From positions 1 through 26,444 of the forward strand of contig CAYUJV010000033.1 in the NCBI GenBank assembly GCA_964445085.1: DNA of 26,444 bases. Direction: 5' to 3'. Source of the stretch: Thiobacter sp964445085. Lineage in GTDB: Bacteria > Pseudomonadota > Gammaproteobacteria > Burkholderiales > Thiobacteraceae. Under the pieces are notes generated by a model that did no database searches, was not told the origin of the DNA, and saw nothing but the letters and a program-made list of their open reading frames with translations. Both the position numbers and the translations under genes were made by a program. The stretch's first letter is position 1. Every line of letters starts with the position of its first letter. This document shows positions 8,106 to 14,811 of the stretch, piece by piece.

Positions 8106-8134
8106 ATTAGACCCGAAAAGGGCTTTTCGGTCAA
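8106..8134 (-). promoter_or_regulatory. Sigma-70 promoter of tRNA-Phe, overlapping the trmB stop codon
   Basis: On the minus strand TTGACC (8129-8134) and TCTAAT (8106-8111) are exactly 17 bases apart. The spacer is filled by an inverted repeat, CCGAAAAG/CTTTTCGG. A GC-rich stretch (GTCGCGC) follows the -10, as is usual for stringently controlled stable-RNA promoters. The trmB stop codon lies inside the -35. Confidence 0.75.
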
Positions 8135-8817
8135 GGCGCGGGCTTCTTGCGGAACACGATGTCCCACACGCCGTGCCCGAGCTTGAGCCCGCGCGTCTCG
8201 AATTTCGTCGTCGGCCGGTATTCGGGTTTCGGTGCATAGTCCCGGGCTGTGTTCTCCAGCCGTGGTTCGGCGGCGAGCACGGCGAGAATGTGCTCGGCGT
8301 AATGCTCCCAGTCCGTGGCGGCATGGATATAGCCGCCGGGCTTCAGCCGGTCGCACAGCAGGGCCACCAGTGCGGGCTGGATCAGCCGGCGCTTGTGGTG
8401 GCGCTTCTTGGGCCAGGGATCCGGGAAAAAAATGTGCACCCCGTCCAGGCTGTCGGGGGCGAGCATGTTGCGCAGCACTTCCACCGCGTCGTGGGGGATG
8501 ATGCGCACGTTGCGGAGCCCGCGCTCCTCGATCTGCTTGAGCAGGCTGCCGATGCCCGGGGTGTGGACTTCGACGCCGAGGAAATCCAGTTCCGGATGCG
8601 CGGCGGCGATGTGCGCCGTGGTCTCGCCCATGCCGAAGCCGATCTCCAGGATGTGCGGCGCGTGGCGGCCGAACGCCTGGTCCAGGTCGAGGCGCTCGGG
8701 GCGGTAGGCGATGCCGTAGACCGGCAGCAGGGTGTCGAGGGCGCGCTGCTGGGCGTTGGACACGCGGCCGGCGCGCAGCACGAAGCTTCGGATGGGGCGA
8801 TGGGCGGGATTGCTCAT
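8131..8817 (-). CDS. trmB: tRNA (guanine-N7-)-methyltransferase
   Basis: Methylates G46 of tRNAs with SAM as donor; cytoplasmic. The 228-residue form starting at ATG 8817 begins MSNPAHRPIRSFVLRAGR, which matches the usual family start. A longer start at 8853 overlaps a -10-like TACAAT (8852-8857 minus) and is less likely. The SAM-binding motif is ILEIGFGMGETT. The family signature HIFFPDPWPKKRHHKRRL and the C-terminal PEYRPTTKFETRGLKLGHGVWD, which holds the substrate-binding TKFE-R-L motif, are intact. It is divergent from ubiA, and tRNA-Phe follows with its own promoter. Confidence 0.96.
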   Translation of the reverse strand: MSNPAHRPIRSFVLRAGRVSNAQQRALDTLLPVYGIAYRPERLDLDQAFGRHAPHILEIGFGMGETTAHIAAAHPELDFLGVEVHTPGIGSLLKQIEERGLRNVRIIPHDAVEVLRNMLAPDSLDGVHIFFPDPWPKKRHHKRRLIQPALVALLCDRLKPGGYIHAATDWEHYAEHILAVLAAEPRLENTARDYAPKPEYRPTTKFETRGLKLGHGVWDIVFRKKPAP

Positions 8818-8885
8818 AGCACAGCGGGGGACGGCGGCGCAAAGGGCGCCCATTGTACCGCAAGCCGGCGCGGCGGCGCCCGGTG

Positions 8886-8914
8886 TTGACCCTGCGGGAC
8901 GTGCAGGCTATAAG
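8886..8914 (+). promoter_or_regulatory. Sigma-70 promoter of ubiA
   Basis: TTGACC (8886-8891) and TATAAG (8909-8914) are separated by 17 bases, one of the clearest housekeeping promoters in the window. The expected start is near 8921, about 20 bases before the GTG at 8942. Confidence 0.8.
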
Positions 8915-8941
8915 ATCGGGGTTTTTCCGCCGGATGCTTCC

Positions 8942-9814
8942 GTGACCACGCTGACCCTGGGCGAACGCCTCACCCGCTACGAAAAGCTGATGCGCCTCGA
9001 TCGGCCCATCGGCATCCTGCTGTTGCTGTGGCCGACGCTGTGGGGGCTGTGGTTTTCCTCCAGCGGCCGTCCGAATCTGGTGGTGCTGTGGATCTTCATT
9101 TTGGGGACGGTGCTGATGCGCTCCGCCGGCTGCGTGATCAACGACTACGCCGACCGCCACATCGACCCCCATGTCGAGCGCACCCGGGACCGGCCGCTCG
9201 CGGCGGGACTGGTGAGCCGCAAGGAGGCGCTGCTGCTGGCGGCCGGGCTGAGTCTCGCGGCCTTCCTGCTGATCCTGCCGCTCAACCGCCTCACCATCCT
9301 GATGTCGGTCCCGGCGCTGCTGCTGGCGGCGAGCTATCCCTACACCAAGCGCTTCTTCGCCATTCCCCAGGCCTATCTCGGCATCGCCTTCGGCTTCGGC
9401 ATTCCCATGGCCTATGCCGCCCACACCGGCGCGGTGCCGGCCATCGCCTGGCTGCTGCTGCTGGCGAACGTGTTCTGGGCCATCGCCTACGACACCGAGT
9501 ACGCGATGGTGGACCGCAACGACGACATCAAGCTCGGCATCAAGACCTCCGCCATCACCTTCGGCCGCTTCGACGTGGCGGCGGTGATGCTCTGCTACGC
9601 GCTCGTGCTGGCGCTCCTGGCCTACATCGGCGCGCGCCTGGGCATGGGCTGGATCTACTACGCGGGGCTGGCGGCGGCAGGCGGCGTGATGGGCTACCAC
9701 CACCTGCTGATCCGCGGCCGCGAACGCGAGCAATGCTTCAGGGCCTTCCTGCACAACAACTGGGTGGGTGCCGCGATCTTCGCCGGCATCGCCCTGGACT
9801 ACCTGCTGCGCTAG
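8942..9814 (+). CDS. ubiA: 4-hydroxybenzoate polyprenyltransferase
   Basis: Integral membrane enzyme that attaches the polyprenyl tail to 4-hydroxybenzoate in ubiquinone synthesis. The 290-residue product from GTG 8942 has the usual family length and start (TLGERLTRYEKLMRLDRPIG). The first Asp-rich motif NDYADRHID (67-75) and the second, DTEYAMVDRNDD, bind Mg-diphosphate and are intact; eight or nine hydrophobic helices surround them. A longer in-frame ATG would run through the promoter at 8886-8914 and is rejected. A Nudix-like gene follows after 14 bases, probably in the same transcript. ubiX, another ubiquinone gene, is about 4 kb away on the other strand. Confidence 0.96.
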   Translation: MTTLTLGERLTRYEKLMRLDRPIGILLLLWPTLWGLWFSSSGRPNLVVLWIFILGTVLMRSAGCVINDYADRHIDPHVERTRDRPLAAGLVSRKEALLLAAGLSLAAFLLILPLNRLTILMSVPALLLAASYPYTKRFFAIPQAYLGIAFGFGIPMAYAAHTGAVPAIAWLLLLANVFWAIAYDTEYAMVDRNDDIKLGIKTSAITFGRFDVAAVMLCYALVLALLAYIGARLGMGWIYYAGLAAAGGVMGYHHLLIRGREREQCFRAFLHNNWVGAAIFAGIALDYLLR

Positions 9815-9828
9815 CGCGGGAGCGGATC

Positions 9829-10335
9829 ATGGGCGCGAAGGTGGACACTGCGGCGCTGCTGGAGAAATACGGCAAGGATCTGCCGCGCCTGCCGGACGGG
9901 CGCATCGATTTCCGCGATGCGACCGACATGCCGGTGCTGAGCTGCTTCGTGGAATGCCAGGGCCGGCTGCTGCTGCTCAAGCGCAGCGCCAAGGTGCGCA
10001 GTTATCAGGGCAAATGGTGCGTGGTCGCCGGCGTCATCGACCAGCCGAGGCCGCTGGAGGAACTCGTGCACATCGAGCTGCGGGCCGAGCTGGGCGTGAA
10101 GCCGGAGGACATCGCGAGCATCGCCATCGGCGAGGCCTACGCCTTCACTGACGAGCGACTGGGCAAGCGCTGGATCGTGCACCCGCTGTTCGTGCGCCTG
10201 AAGGGCACCCCGCGCATCGAGATCGACTGGGAGCACACCGACTTCGAATGGATCCGGCCGGAGGATCTGGACAAGTACGACACCGTGCCGATGCTGGAGG
10301 AAAGCATGCGGCGCGCGATCAAGGCCGCGCTCTGA
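9829..10335 (+). CDS. Nudix-fold protein with a degenerate Nudix box
   Basis: A 168-residue protein with a Nudix-like fold: LLLLKRSAKVRSYQGKWCVVAG leads into the position of the Nudix box. The box reads G-V-I-D-Q-P-R-P-L-E-E-L-V-H-I-E-L-R-A-E-L-G-V. Against GX5EX7REUXEEXGU the first Glu is Arg, the Arg is Ile and one of the paired Glu is Ala; the remaining Glu and Gly are kept. Metal-dependent hydrolysis is therefore uncertain. The C-terminal part (HTDFEWIRPEDLDKYDTVPML) resembles the usual Nudix end that packs on the fold. It lies 14 bases after ubiA and ends one base before the stop of the opposing gene. The substrate is unknown. Confidence 0.8.
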   Translation: MGAKVDTAALLEKYGKDLPRLPDGRIDFRDATDMPVLSCFVECQGRLLLLKRSAKVRSYQGKWCVVAGVIDQPRPLEELVHIELRAELGVKPEDIASIAIGEAYAFTDERLGKRWIVHPLFVRLKGTPRIEIDWEHTDFEWIRPEDLDKYDTVPMLEESMRRAIKAAL

Positions 10336-10336
10336 G

Positions 10337-10876
10337 TCATTCGATGCCGGTGGGAAGACCGTCGATGCTGCTGCGGTTCTTTTCCTCGCGGTAGGCGGCC
10401 AGCCCGGCTTCACCCTTTCTTTCCGCCCAGTTCACCAGCTCGTCGCGCTGGCCCTCGTAGCGGTAGCGGGGCACGCCCAAGCCGCAGGAAGTCTGCACCG
10501 AGCCGATCTCCAGCACGACGATGGCGCGCGCGCCCGGCAGCTGCGGAAAGTGTGGCGCCAGGCCGCTCCAATCCGGGTCGCCGGGGGTCACCACGCGCCC
10601 CTGTCCGTACAGGCGCAGAATGAGCGGATCCCCCTCGAAGCCGCAGAACAGGAGCGTGAGGCGGCCATCGGCCTTGAGGTGGGCGGCGGTTTCGGCGCCG
10701 CTGCCGGTCAGGTCCAGGTAGGCCACCCGCGTCTCGCCCAGGATGCGCAGGCTGTCCAAGCCCTTCGGCGAGAGATTGATGCGCCCCGTGGCCGCGGCGC
10801 TGGCGGTGAAGAAGACATGCTGCCGGCCGATGAATTCGGCCAGCGCCGGTGTGATGCCTGGGTAGAATTTCGCCAT
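10337..10876 (-). CDS. Pyridoxamine 5'-phosphate oxidase-related FMN-binding protein
   Basis: A 179-residue protein of the split-barrel flavin-binding superfamily. HVFFTASAAATGRINLSPKGLDSLRIL at the start (about residues 20-46) and YLDLTGSGAETAAHLKADGRLTLLFC follow the pattern of the PPOX-like group that contains small single-domain flavoproteins. The central VVLEIGSVQTSCGLGVPRYRYEG is the conserved C-terminal part of the subfamily. It is not PdxH itself, which is longer with a different C-terminus, so the substrate is unknown. It has no co-transcribed partner and is convergent with the Nudix gene with a 1-base gap and no terminator visible between. Confidence 0.85.
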   Translation of the reverse strand: MAKFYPGITPALAEFIGRQHVFFTASAAATGRINLSPKGLDSLRILGETRVAYLDLTGSGAETAAHLKADGRLTLLFCGFEGDPLILRLYGQGRVVTPGDPDWSGLAPHFPQLPGARAIVVLEIGSVQTSCGLGVPRYRYEGQRDELVNWAERKGEAGLAAYREEKNRSSIDGLPTGIE

Positions 10877-10963
10877 GCGTCGTCCGCGGGCGCCGGCCCG
10901 GCTTGCTGCGCGGCGGCGCTGCCCCTGAAGGTTGGAAAGTGCGAGTTTTTGTCAATTTTGCCG

Positions 10964-10980
10964 GCCGGTCAACGACCGGC
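10964..10980. promoter_or_regulatory. Perfect palindrome upstream of the sigma-54 promoter, candidate enhancer site
   Basis: GCCGGTC-AAC-GACCGGC has 7-base perfect arms and a 3-base centre. It lies about 120 to 140 bases upstream of the expected start of the PhnD-rhodanese gene, the usual distance for a sigma-54 activator. No T-run follows it, so it is not a terminator. The role is inferred from position. Confidence 0.4.
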
Positions 10981-11076
10981 GCCTGCGCCGTCCCGCCGCG
11001 GCGGCCTCAAGAAAACCCGTCTTAGGCCGCAATTACCCGGAAGTTCGGCGCATTTTCCCCCCTGCCCCGCCGGCAG

Positions 11077-11092
11077 TGGCATGCCTATTGCT
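11077..11092 (+). promoter_or_regulatory. Sigma-54 (RpoN) promoter of the PhnD-rhodanese gene
   Basis: TGGCATGCCTATTGCT matches the -24/-12 consensus TGGCACG-N4-TTGCW with one mismatch. GG and GC are exactly 10 bases apart. The expected start is near 11103, 28 bases before the ATG. Confidence 0.8.
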
Positions 11093-11108
11093 TAGTCCTT
11101 TCGGACTA
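11093..11108 (+). promoter_or_regulatory. Inverted repeat at the sigma-54 transcription start
   Basis: TAGTCC-TTTC-GGACTA has perfect 6-base arms and begins directly after the -12 element, spanning the expected start site. It may be an operator or the beginning of a structured leader. Confidence 0.45.
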
Positions 11109-11130
11109 TTCGAGTGAGTTGGAGATCATC

Positions 11131-12309
11131 ATGAAGAAAATCCTTGCGTTGACGGCCATGGCCGTGTCCGCGTGGTGCGGCAGCGCCGCAGCGGCCGAGA
11201 GCCTGTTGATGAGCGTCAACATGGGCGACAACGAAGCCATCAACAGCTTCGACACCCAGCAGAATTACCAGGAGCTCGCGGCCTATCTGACCAAGGCCAC
11301 CGGCGCCCAGGTGAAGCTGGTGGTCGGCCAGAACGCGACCACCGAGCTGCAGGCGACCCGCACCGGGCGCTATGCCATCCTGATCGCGCCGGCCCACGTG
11401 ATCGGCAGCGCCCTGAAGTACGGCTATGCGCCGGTGGCCAAGGTGCCGGGCGCCGACCGCACGGTGTTCGTCGCCACCCAGGCCAGCGGCATCGCCACGC
11501 TGGAGCAGGCCAAGGGCAAGCGCCTCGCCTTGCCGACCGAGGATTCCCTGGCCACCTATCTGGCGAAAGGCGAACTGAACGCCGCCGGCCTGCACCTGAA
11601 GAAGTTCTTCCAGAGCGTGAAATACAACAGCTACCAGGACTCGGCCCTGTTCGCCCTCGGCATCGGGCAGGCGGACGTGGCGGCGGTGGACGAGGCGGTG
11701 GCGCAGAAGTGGCTGGCGAAGAACCCGGGCAAGGTCATTTCCCAGAGCCAGCCGGTGCCGAGCGTCAGCGTCGCGGTGAACGACAAGATTCCGCCGGCCC
11801 AGCAGGAGAAGATCCGCGCCGCGCTGCTGCAGATGAAGACCGCCGGCCAGACCCAGCTGCTGCAGCACATGCGCCTGGCCGGTTTCGAGCCCGCCGACCG
11901 CAAGGACTACGAATACGTGTCCACTCTGGGCTACTTCACGCCCAAGCTGCTCACCGGCGCCACCGTGATCACGGCGCAGCAGGTCAAGGAGCTGATGGAC
12001 AAGGGCGTGCCGATCTACGACACGCGCGTCGAACACGAGTACACCGAAGGCCACATCAAGGGCGCGATCAGCCTGCCCTACAAGGAAAAGAGCGCCAAGG
12101 AAGTGGATTTCGACATGAAGGCCGACGCCTGGGACGTGAGCAAGCTGCCCAAGGACAAGAGCGCCCCGGTGATCTTCTCCTGCAACGGCCCCGAGTGCTG
12201 GAAGAGCTACAAGAGCGCCAAGGTCGCCATCGACAACAAGTACACCAAGGTCTACTGGTTCCGCGGCGGCTATCCGGAGTGGAAGGCGGCAGGCTTCCCG
12301 GTGGAGTGA
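11131..12309 (+). CDS. Exported PhnD-like substrate-binding domain fused to a rhodanese domain
   Basis: A 392-residue periplasmic protein. A Sec signal peptide (MKKILALTAMAVSAWCGSAAAA) is probably cut after Ala22. Residues about 25-265 are a PhnD/SsuA/transferrin-like binding domain (VGQNATTELQATRTGRYAILIAP; ALGIGQADVAAVDEAVAQ), a family that binds phosphonates, phosphite, sulfonates or related anions. Residues about 278-392 are a rhodanese domain: YDTRVEHEYTEGHIKGAISLPY, the Cys loop CNGPECWKS with Cys356 as likely catalytic residue (Cys351 is an alternative), and GGYPEWKAAGFPV at the end. The start has a GGAG 6 bases upstream. It is a single-gene unit between a sigma-54 promoter and a strong terminator; no permease or ATPase partner is adjacent. 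The ligand is not known. Confidence 0.9.
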   Translation: MKKILALTAMAVSAWCGSAAAAESLLMSVNMGDNEAINSFDTQQNYQELAAYLTKATGAQVKLVVGQNATTELQATRTGRYAILIAPAHVIGSALKYGYAPVAKVPGADRTVFVATQASGIATLEQAKGKRLALPTEDSLATYLAKGELNAAGLHLKKFFQSVKYNSYQDSALFALGIGQADVAAVDEAVAQKWLAKNPGKVISQSQPVPSVSVAVNDKIPPAQQEKIRAALLQMKTAGQTQLLQHMRLAGFEPADRKDYEYVSTLGYFTPKLLTGATVITAQQVKELMDKGVPIYDTRVEHEYTEGHIKGAISLPYKEKSAKEVDFDMKADAWDVSKLPKDKSAPVIFSCNGPECWKSYKSAKVAIDNKYTKVYWFRGGYPEWKAAGFPVE

Positions 12310-12325
12310 CCGCTCCGACGCACAC

Positions 12326-12354
12326 AAAAAAGCCCGGCGACGCCGGGCTTTTTT
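12326..12354. terminator. Bidirectional rho-independent terminator
   Basis: A-run, AGCCCGGC-GAC-GCCGGGCT stem and T-run. It ends the PhnD-rhodanese transcript on plus and the ubiX-Lon-domain transcript on minus, whose last stop codon is 18 bases away. Confidence 0.9.
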
Positions 12355-12372
12355 CTTGGCGCCGCGCCGGCG

Positions 12373-13029
12373 TCAGGTGGCCAGTCCCTGCTGGCCCAGG
12401 AAGCGGTGCAGCACCTCCAGGCGGACGATGGTGTCGGTCATCTCCAGCATGCTCTGCTTGGCGGTGAGCTTCAGCGGCAGCACCTCGGCCAGGCGATACC
12501 CGACCCACACCGCGTCGTCGAAGGCGAGCGGCGCCTCGAACTTGTCCTCGCCGACGCGGCTGACGATGTGCTTGAGCACGCCCGCGCAGGCGGCGTGTTC
12601 CGCCGGCATCGGCAGGGAAGGCTCCACCGGCAGCAGCTGGGCCCTGGCCACGGTCAGGCCATTGGCCTCGACCCGGTGGTCCAGAATGCGGAAGCGGCGC
12701 ACGCCGACGGCCTTCAGGTTCAGGACGCCCAGCTGCTGCATGTCCCAGTCGGTGATGCGCGCGAGGCAGCCGACCTCGTGGGGAACGGCCGGATGCGCAA
12801 GATCCGTGGCCACCTCGCTGCCGTCCTTGATCAGGCACACGCCGAACGGGGTGTTGTCCTGCAGGCAGGCCTTGGCCATGTCCATGTAGCGCGGCTCGAA
12901 CACGCGCAAGGGCAGCACGCCGCCCGGGAACAGCACGGTGTTGAGGGGGAACAGGGGCAACTCGAACGGTTCGAGATCGGCGGACTCGCTCAGATAGTCC
13001 GCGATGCGATCCCTCAACTTCTGGAACAT
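12373..13029 (-). CDS. Lon-substrate-binding-domain protein (no protease domain)
   Basis: A 218-residue protein consisting of the N-terminal substrate-binding domain of Lon protease without ATPase or protease parts. LPLFPLNTVLFPGGVLPLRVFEPRYMDM (about residues 24-51) is the hallmark of the domain; VGCLARITDWDMQQLGVLNLKAVGVRRFRI continues it. Stand-alone forms are common in proteobacteria and their role is not well established. The ATG is preceded by GAGGAG. It follows ubiX by 27 bases and ends at the shared terminator, so it is the last gene of that unit. Confidence 0.93.
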   Translation of the reverse strand: MFQKLRDRIADYLSESADLEPFELPLFPLNTVLFPGGVLPLRVFEPRYMDMAKACLQDNTPFGVCLIKDGSEVATDLAHPAVPHEVGCLARITDWDMQQLGVLNLKAVGVRRFRILDHRVEANGLTVARAQLLPVEPSLPMPAEHAACAGVLKHIVSRVGEDKFEAPLAFDDAVWVGYRLAEVLPLKLTAKQSMLEMTDTIVRLEVLHRFLGQQGLAT

Positions 13030-13056
13030 TTCACTCCTCGCGTCTCACCCCGCATC

Positions 13057-13674
13057 TCAGCTCTCTGAGGCGCCCCAGCGTGGCATCAACTGGTGCGGCA
13101 CCGCGAGCTGGTCGAGTATGCGCGCGACGACGAAATCCACGAGATCCTGTACGGTTTGGGGGTGATGATAAAAGCCGGGATTGGCCGGAAGTATAACGAC
13201 ACCCAGGCGCGCAAGCTTGAGCATGTTTTCCAGATGGATGGCGGAAAACGGCGTTTCGCGCGGCACCAGGACCAGCTTGCGGCCCTCCTTGATCACCACG
13301 TCGGCCGCGCGTTCGATCAAATTGTCCGCGAGCCCGGTGGCGATCGCCGCCAGGGTGCCCATGGTGCAGGGGCACACCACCATCGCATCCGGCGGATTCG
13401 AGCCGGAGGCGACCGGCGCAAACCACTCCTCACGCCCGAACACCGCAAGCTGCCCCGGCCGCGCCTGATAGCGCTGTTCCAGGACCGCCTGCAGTTCCTG
13501 CGGCCGCGACGGCAGGCTCAGGTCCAGCTCCTGTCTGGCGGTGATGTGCGCCACCTGCGAGGCGAGCAGATGGACGCGGCAGTTCGCCGCGAGCAGGCAT
13601 TCCAGCAGGCGCAGGGCGTAGGCCATGCCGGAGGCGCCGGTGAGCGCCAGGGTGATGGTGGGCGAGGAAGTCAT
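13057..13674 (-). CDS. ubiX: Flavin prenyltransferase
   Basis: Makes prenylated FMN, the cofactor of the UbiD decarboxylase in ubiquinone synthesis, from FMN and dimethylallyl phosphate. The 205-residue product has the start TITLALTGASGMAYALRLLE, the FMN-binding GASG (13-16), CPCTMGTLAAIATGLADNLIERAADV, the LVPRETPFSAIHLENMLKLARLG motif and NPGFYHHP near the C-terminus, all diagnostic of UbiX. The ATG at 13674 was chosen because its promoter lies just upstream. No ubiD is seen in the window. The next gene is the Lon-domain protein, 27 bases on. Confidence 0.96.
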   Translation of the reverse strand: MTSSPTITLALTGASGMAYALRLLECLLAANCRVHLLASQVAHITARQELDLSLPSRPQELQAVLEQRYQARPGQLAVFGREEWFAPVASGSNPPDAMVVCPCTMGTLAAIATGLADNLIERAADVVIKEGRKLVLVPRETPFSAIHLENMLKLARLGVVILPANPGFYHHPQTVQDLVDFVVARILDQLAVPHQLMPRWGASES

Positions 13675-13698
13675 GGGGTGCGTGGCGGGAATGGGATC

Positions 13699-13727
13699 AT
13701 TGTAGGGAAGGGGAACGCCGGGCTCAA
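13699..13727 (-). promoter_or_regulatory. Sigma-70 promoter of ubiX
   Basis: On the minus strand TTGAGC (13722-13727) and TACAAT (13699-13704) are 17 bases apart, with the expected start about 18 bases before the ATG. This separates ubiX from the preceding adhesin-like gene despite the short gap. Confidence 0.65.
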
Positions 13728-13730
13728 ACC

Positions 13731-14264
13731 CTAGCGCGGCGCCACCGCGGGTTCCGGCGGCGTGGCGGGAGCGGGGGCGGACTCGGGCGCTGATTCGGGC
13801 GCGGTCGTGGGCGGCTCCGAAGCAGTATCGGGCGCGGCCGGTGCGCTCGGTGCGGGCTTCTCCGCGGCCTGCTTCGCCTTCACCAGCGCGCACATCTGGC
13901 GCTCGAAGGCGTCGCCGAGGGTGTCCGGGATGATGGGCGTGCCTTCCTTCTCGTGGTCCGGCACGTAGTCGATGACGGAGCCGTCCGCCGCGTAGTAGAG
14001 ATAGCTGATCAGGCGCAGGGTGTGCTGGCTGCAATTGATGCGCTCGCGCATCAGGCTCCAGGCCGCGAACTGGTTCTTCATCGGCTGCGGCCGCTTGAAC
14101 ACGACCTTTTTCCAGTAGGTGATCTCCTCGCCGTCGATCACCAGCTTGCTGCCATCGTAGAAATACTGGTCCTCGCCGCGGATCTGGGTGAGGCGGGTCC
14201 AGTCGGCCGCGGCGGCCGCCGTGCAGGCGAGCGCCAGCAGCAGGAACAGGGCGCCGCGCTTCAT
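13731..14264 (-). CDS. Exported protein, surface-adhesin E-like, with a Pro/Ala-rich tail
   Basis: A 177-residue secreted protein. A signal peptide (MKRGALFLLLALACTAAAAA) is followed by a compact domain of about 110 residues (DWTRL, FYDGSKLVIDGEEITYWKKVVF, MRERINCSQHTLRLISYLYYAADGSVI) with two cysteines, Cys78 and Cys125, likely a disulfide. This pattern matches the small adhesin-E/CNP1-like exported proteins often found in Betaproteobacteria, whose function is largely unproven. Residues after about 135 are a Pro/Ala/Glu/Ser repeat-like tail, perhaps a flexible linker. Its ATG overlaps the stop of the Gx-transporter gene by 4 bases. The family assignment is moderate. Confidence 0.75.
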   Translation of the reverse strand: MKRGALFLLLALACTAAAAADWTRLTQIRGEDQYFYDGSKLVIDGEEITYWKKVVFKRPQPMKNQFAAWSLMRERINCSQHTLRLISYLYYAADGSVIDYVPDHEKEGTPIIPDTLGDAFERQMCALVKAKQAAEKPAPSAPAAPDTASEPPTTAPESAPESAPAPATPPEPAVAPR

Positions 14265-14797
14265 GCCGGCCTGGGCGCCACGCGCCGGGGGGCGGCCATG
14301 CGTTCCAGGATCGCGGCGACGATGAGGCCGTTGACGGTGCCGAAAAACAGGGCCGCCGCCGCGAAGATCGGCACCACGTAGCCCAGGCCGGCGTGGGGGA
14401 TGAACCACAGCCAGACCACGGCGAGCTGGCCGGCGACATGGGCGAAGGCGGCGACGATACTATGGCTCACCGGGCCGAACCAGCGCCCCGGCAGCGGCCG
14501 GGTCAGGGCCAGGGTCAGCAGCGCCGCGCCGGCGCCGGTGAAGCTGAGGACGAAGGACGGGGAGAGGAAGGTCCCGAGCAGCAGGCTGCCCGCGACCACC
14601 CGCAGGATCGACACCCATGCCGCCACGCGCCAGCCAAAGCGGTCGAGCACGATCAGGGTGACGATGTTCGCGAGCCCCGGCTTCACCCCCGGCAGGGGCG
14701 ATGGCACCGCCGCCTCCACCAGCGACAGGCCGATGGCGAGCGCCGCCAGATAGGCGATGCGGTGATCCTCGGGGGTGGCGGCGAATTCGAGCTTCAT
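14261..14797 (-). CDS. Gx transporter family membrane protein (heptaprenyl-diphosphate-synthase component I-like)
   Basis: A 178-residue integral membrane protein with five or six hydrophobic segments and conserved SPLPGVKPGLANIVTLIVLDRFG and LRVVAGSLLLGTFLSPSFVLSFTGAGAALL. This is the family named after HepS component I but now generally viewed as an S-component-like membrane transporter; it is not a prenyl-transferase. It follows the NusG-II protein by 14 bases with an AGGGG site, and overlaps the adhesin-like gene. The same two-gene pairing of a NusG-II protein with a Gx transporter is known from Firmicutes. The cargo is unknown. Confidence 0.85.
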   Translation of the reverse strand: MKLEFAATPEDHRIAYLAALAIGLSLVEAAVPSPLPGVKPGLANIVTLIVLDRFGWRVAAWVSILRVVAGSLLLGTFLSPSFVLSFTGAGAALLTLALTRPLPGRWFGPVSHSIVAAFAHVAGQLAVVWLWFIPHAGLGYVVPIFAAAALFFGTVNGLIVAAILERMAAPRRVAPRPA

Positions 14798-14811
14798 GGA
14801 TCGCCCCTCGC

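Noticed and set aside
9815..10340. Nudix gene as an MTH1/NudF-type housekeeping hydrolase
   Set aside because: The Nudix box lacks several catalytic residues, so no specific substrate or symbol can be assigned.
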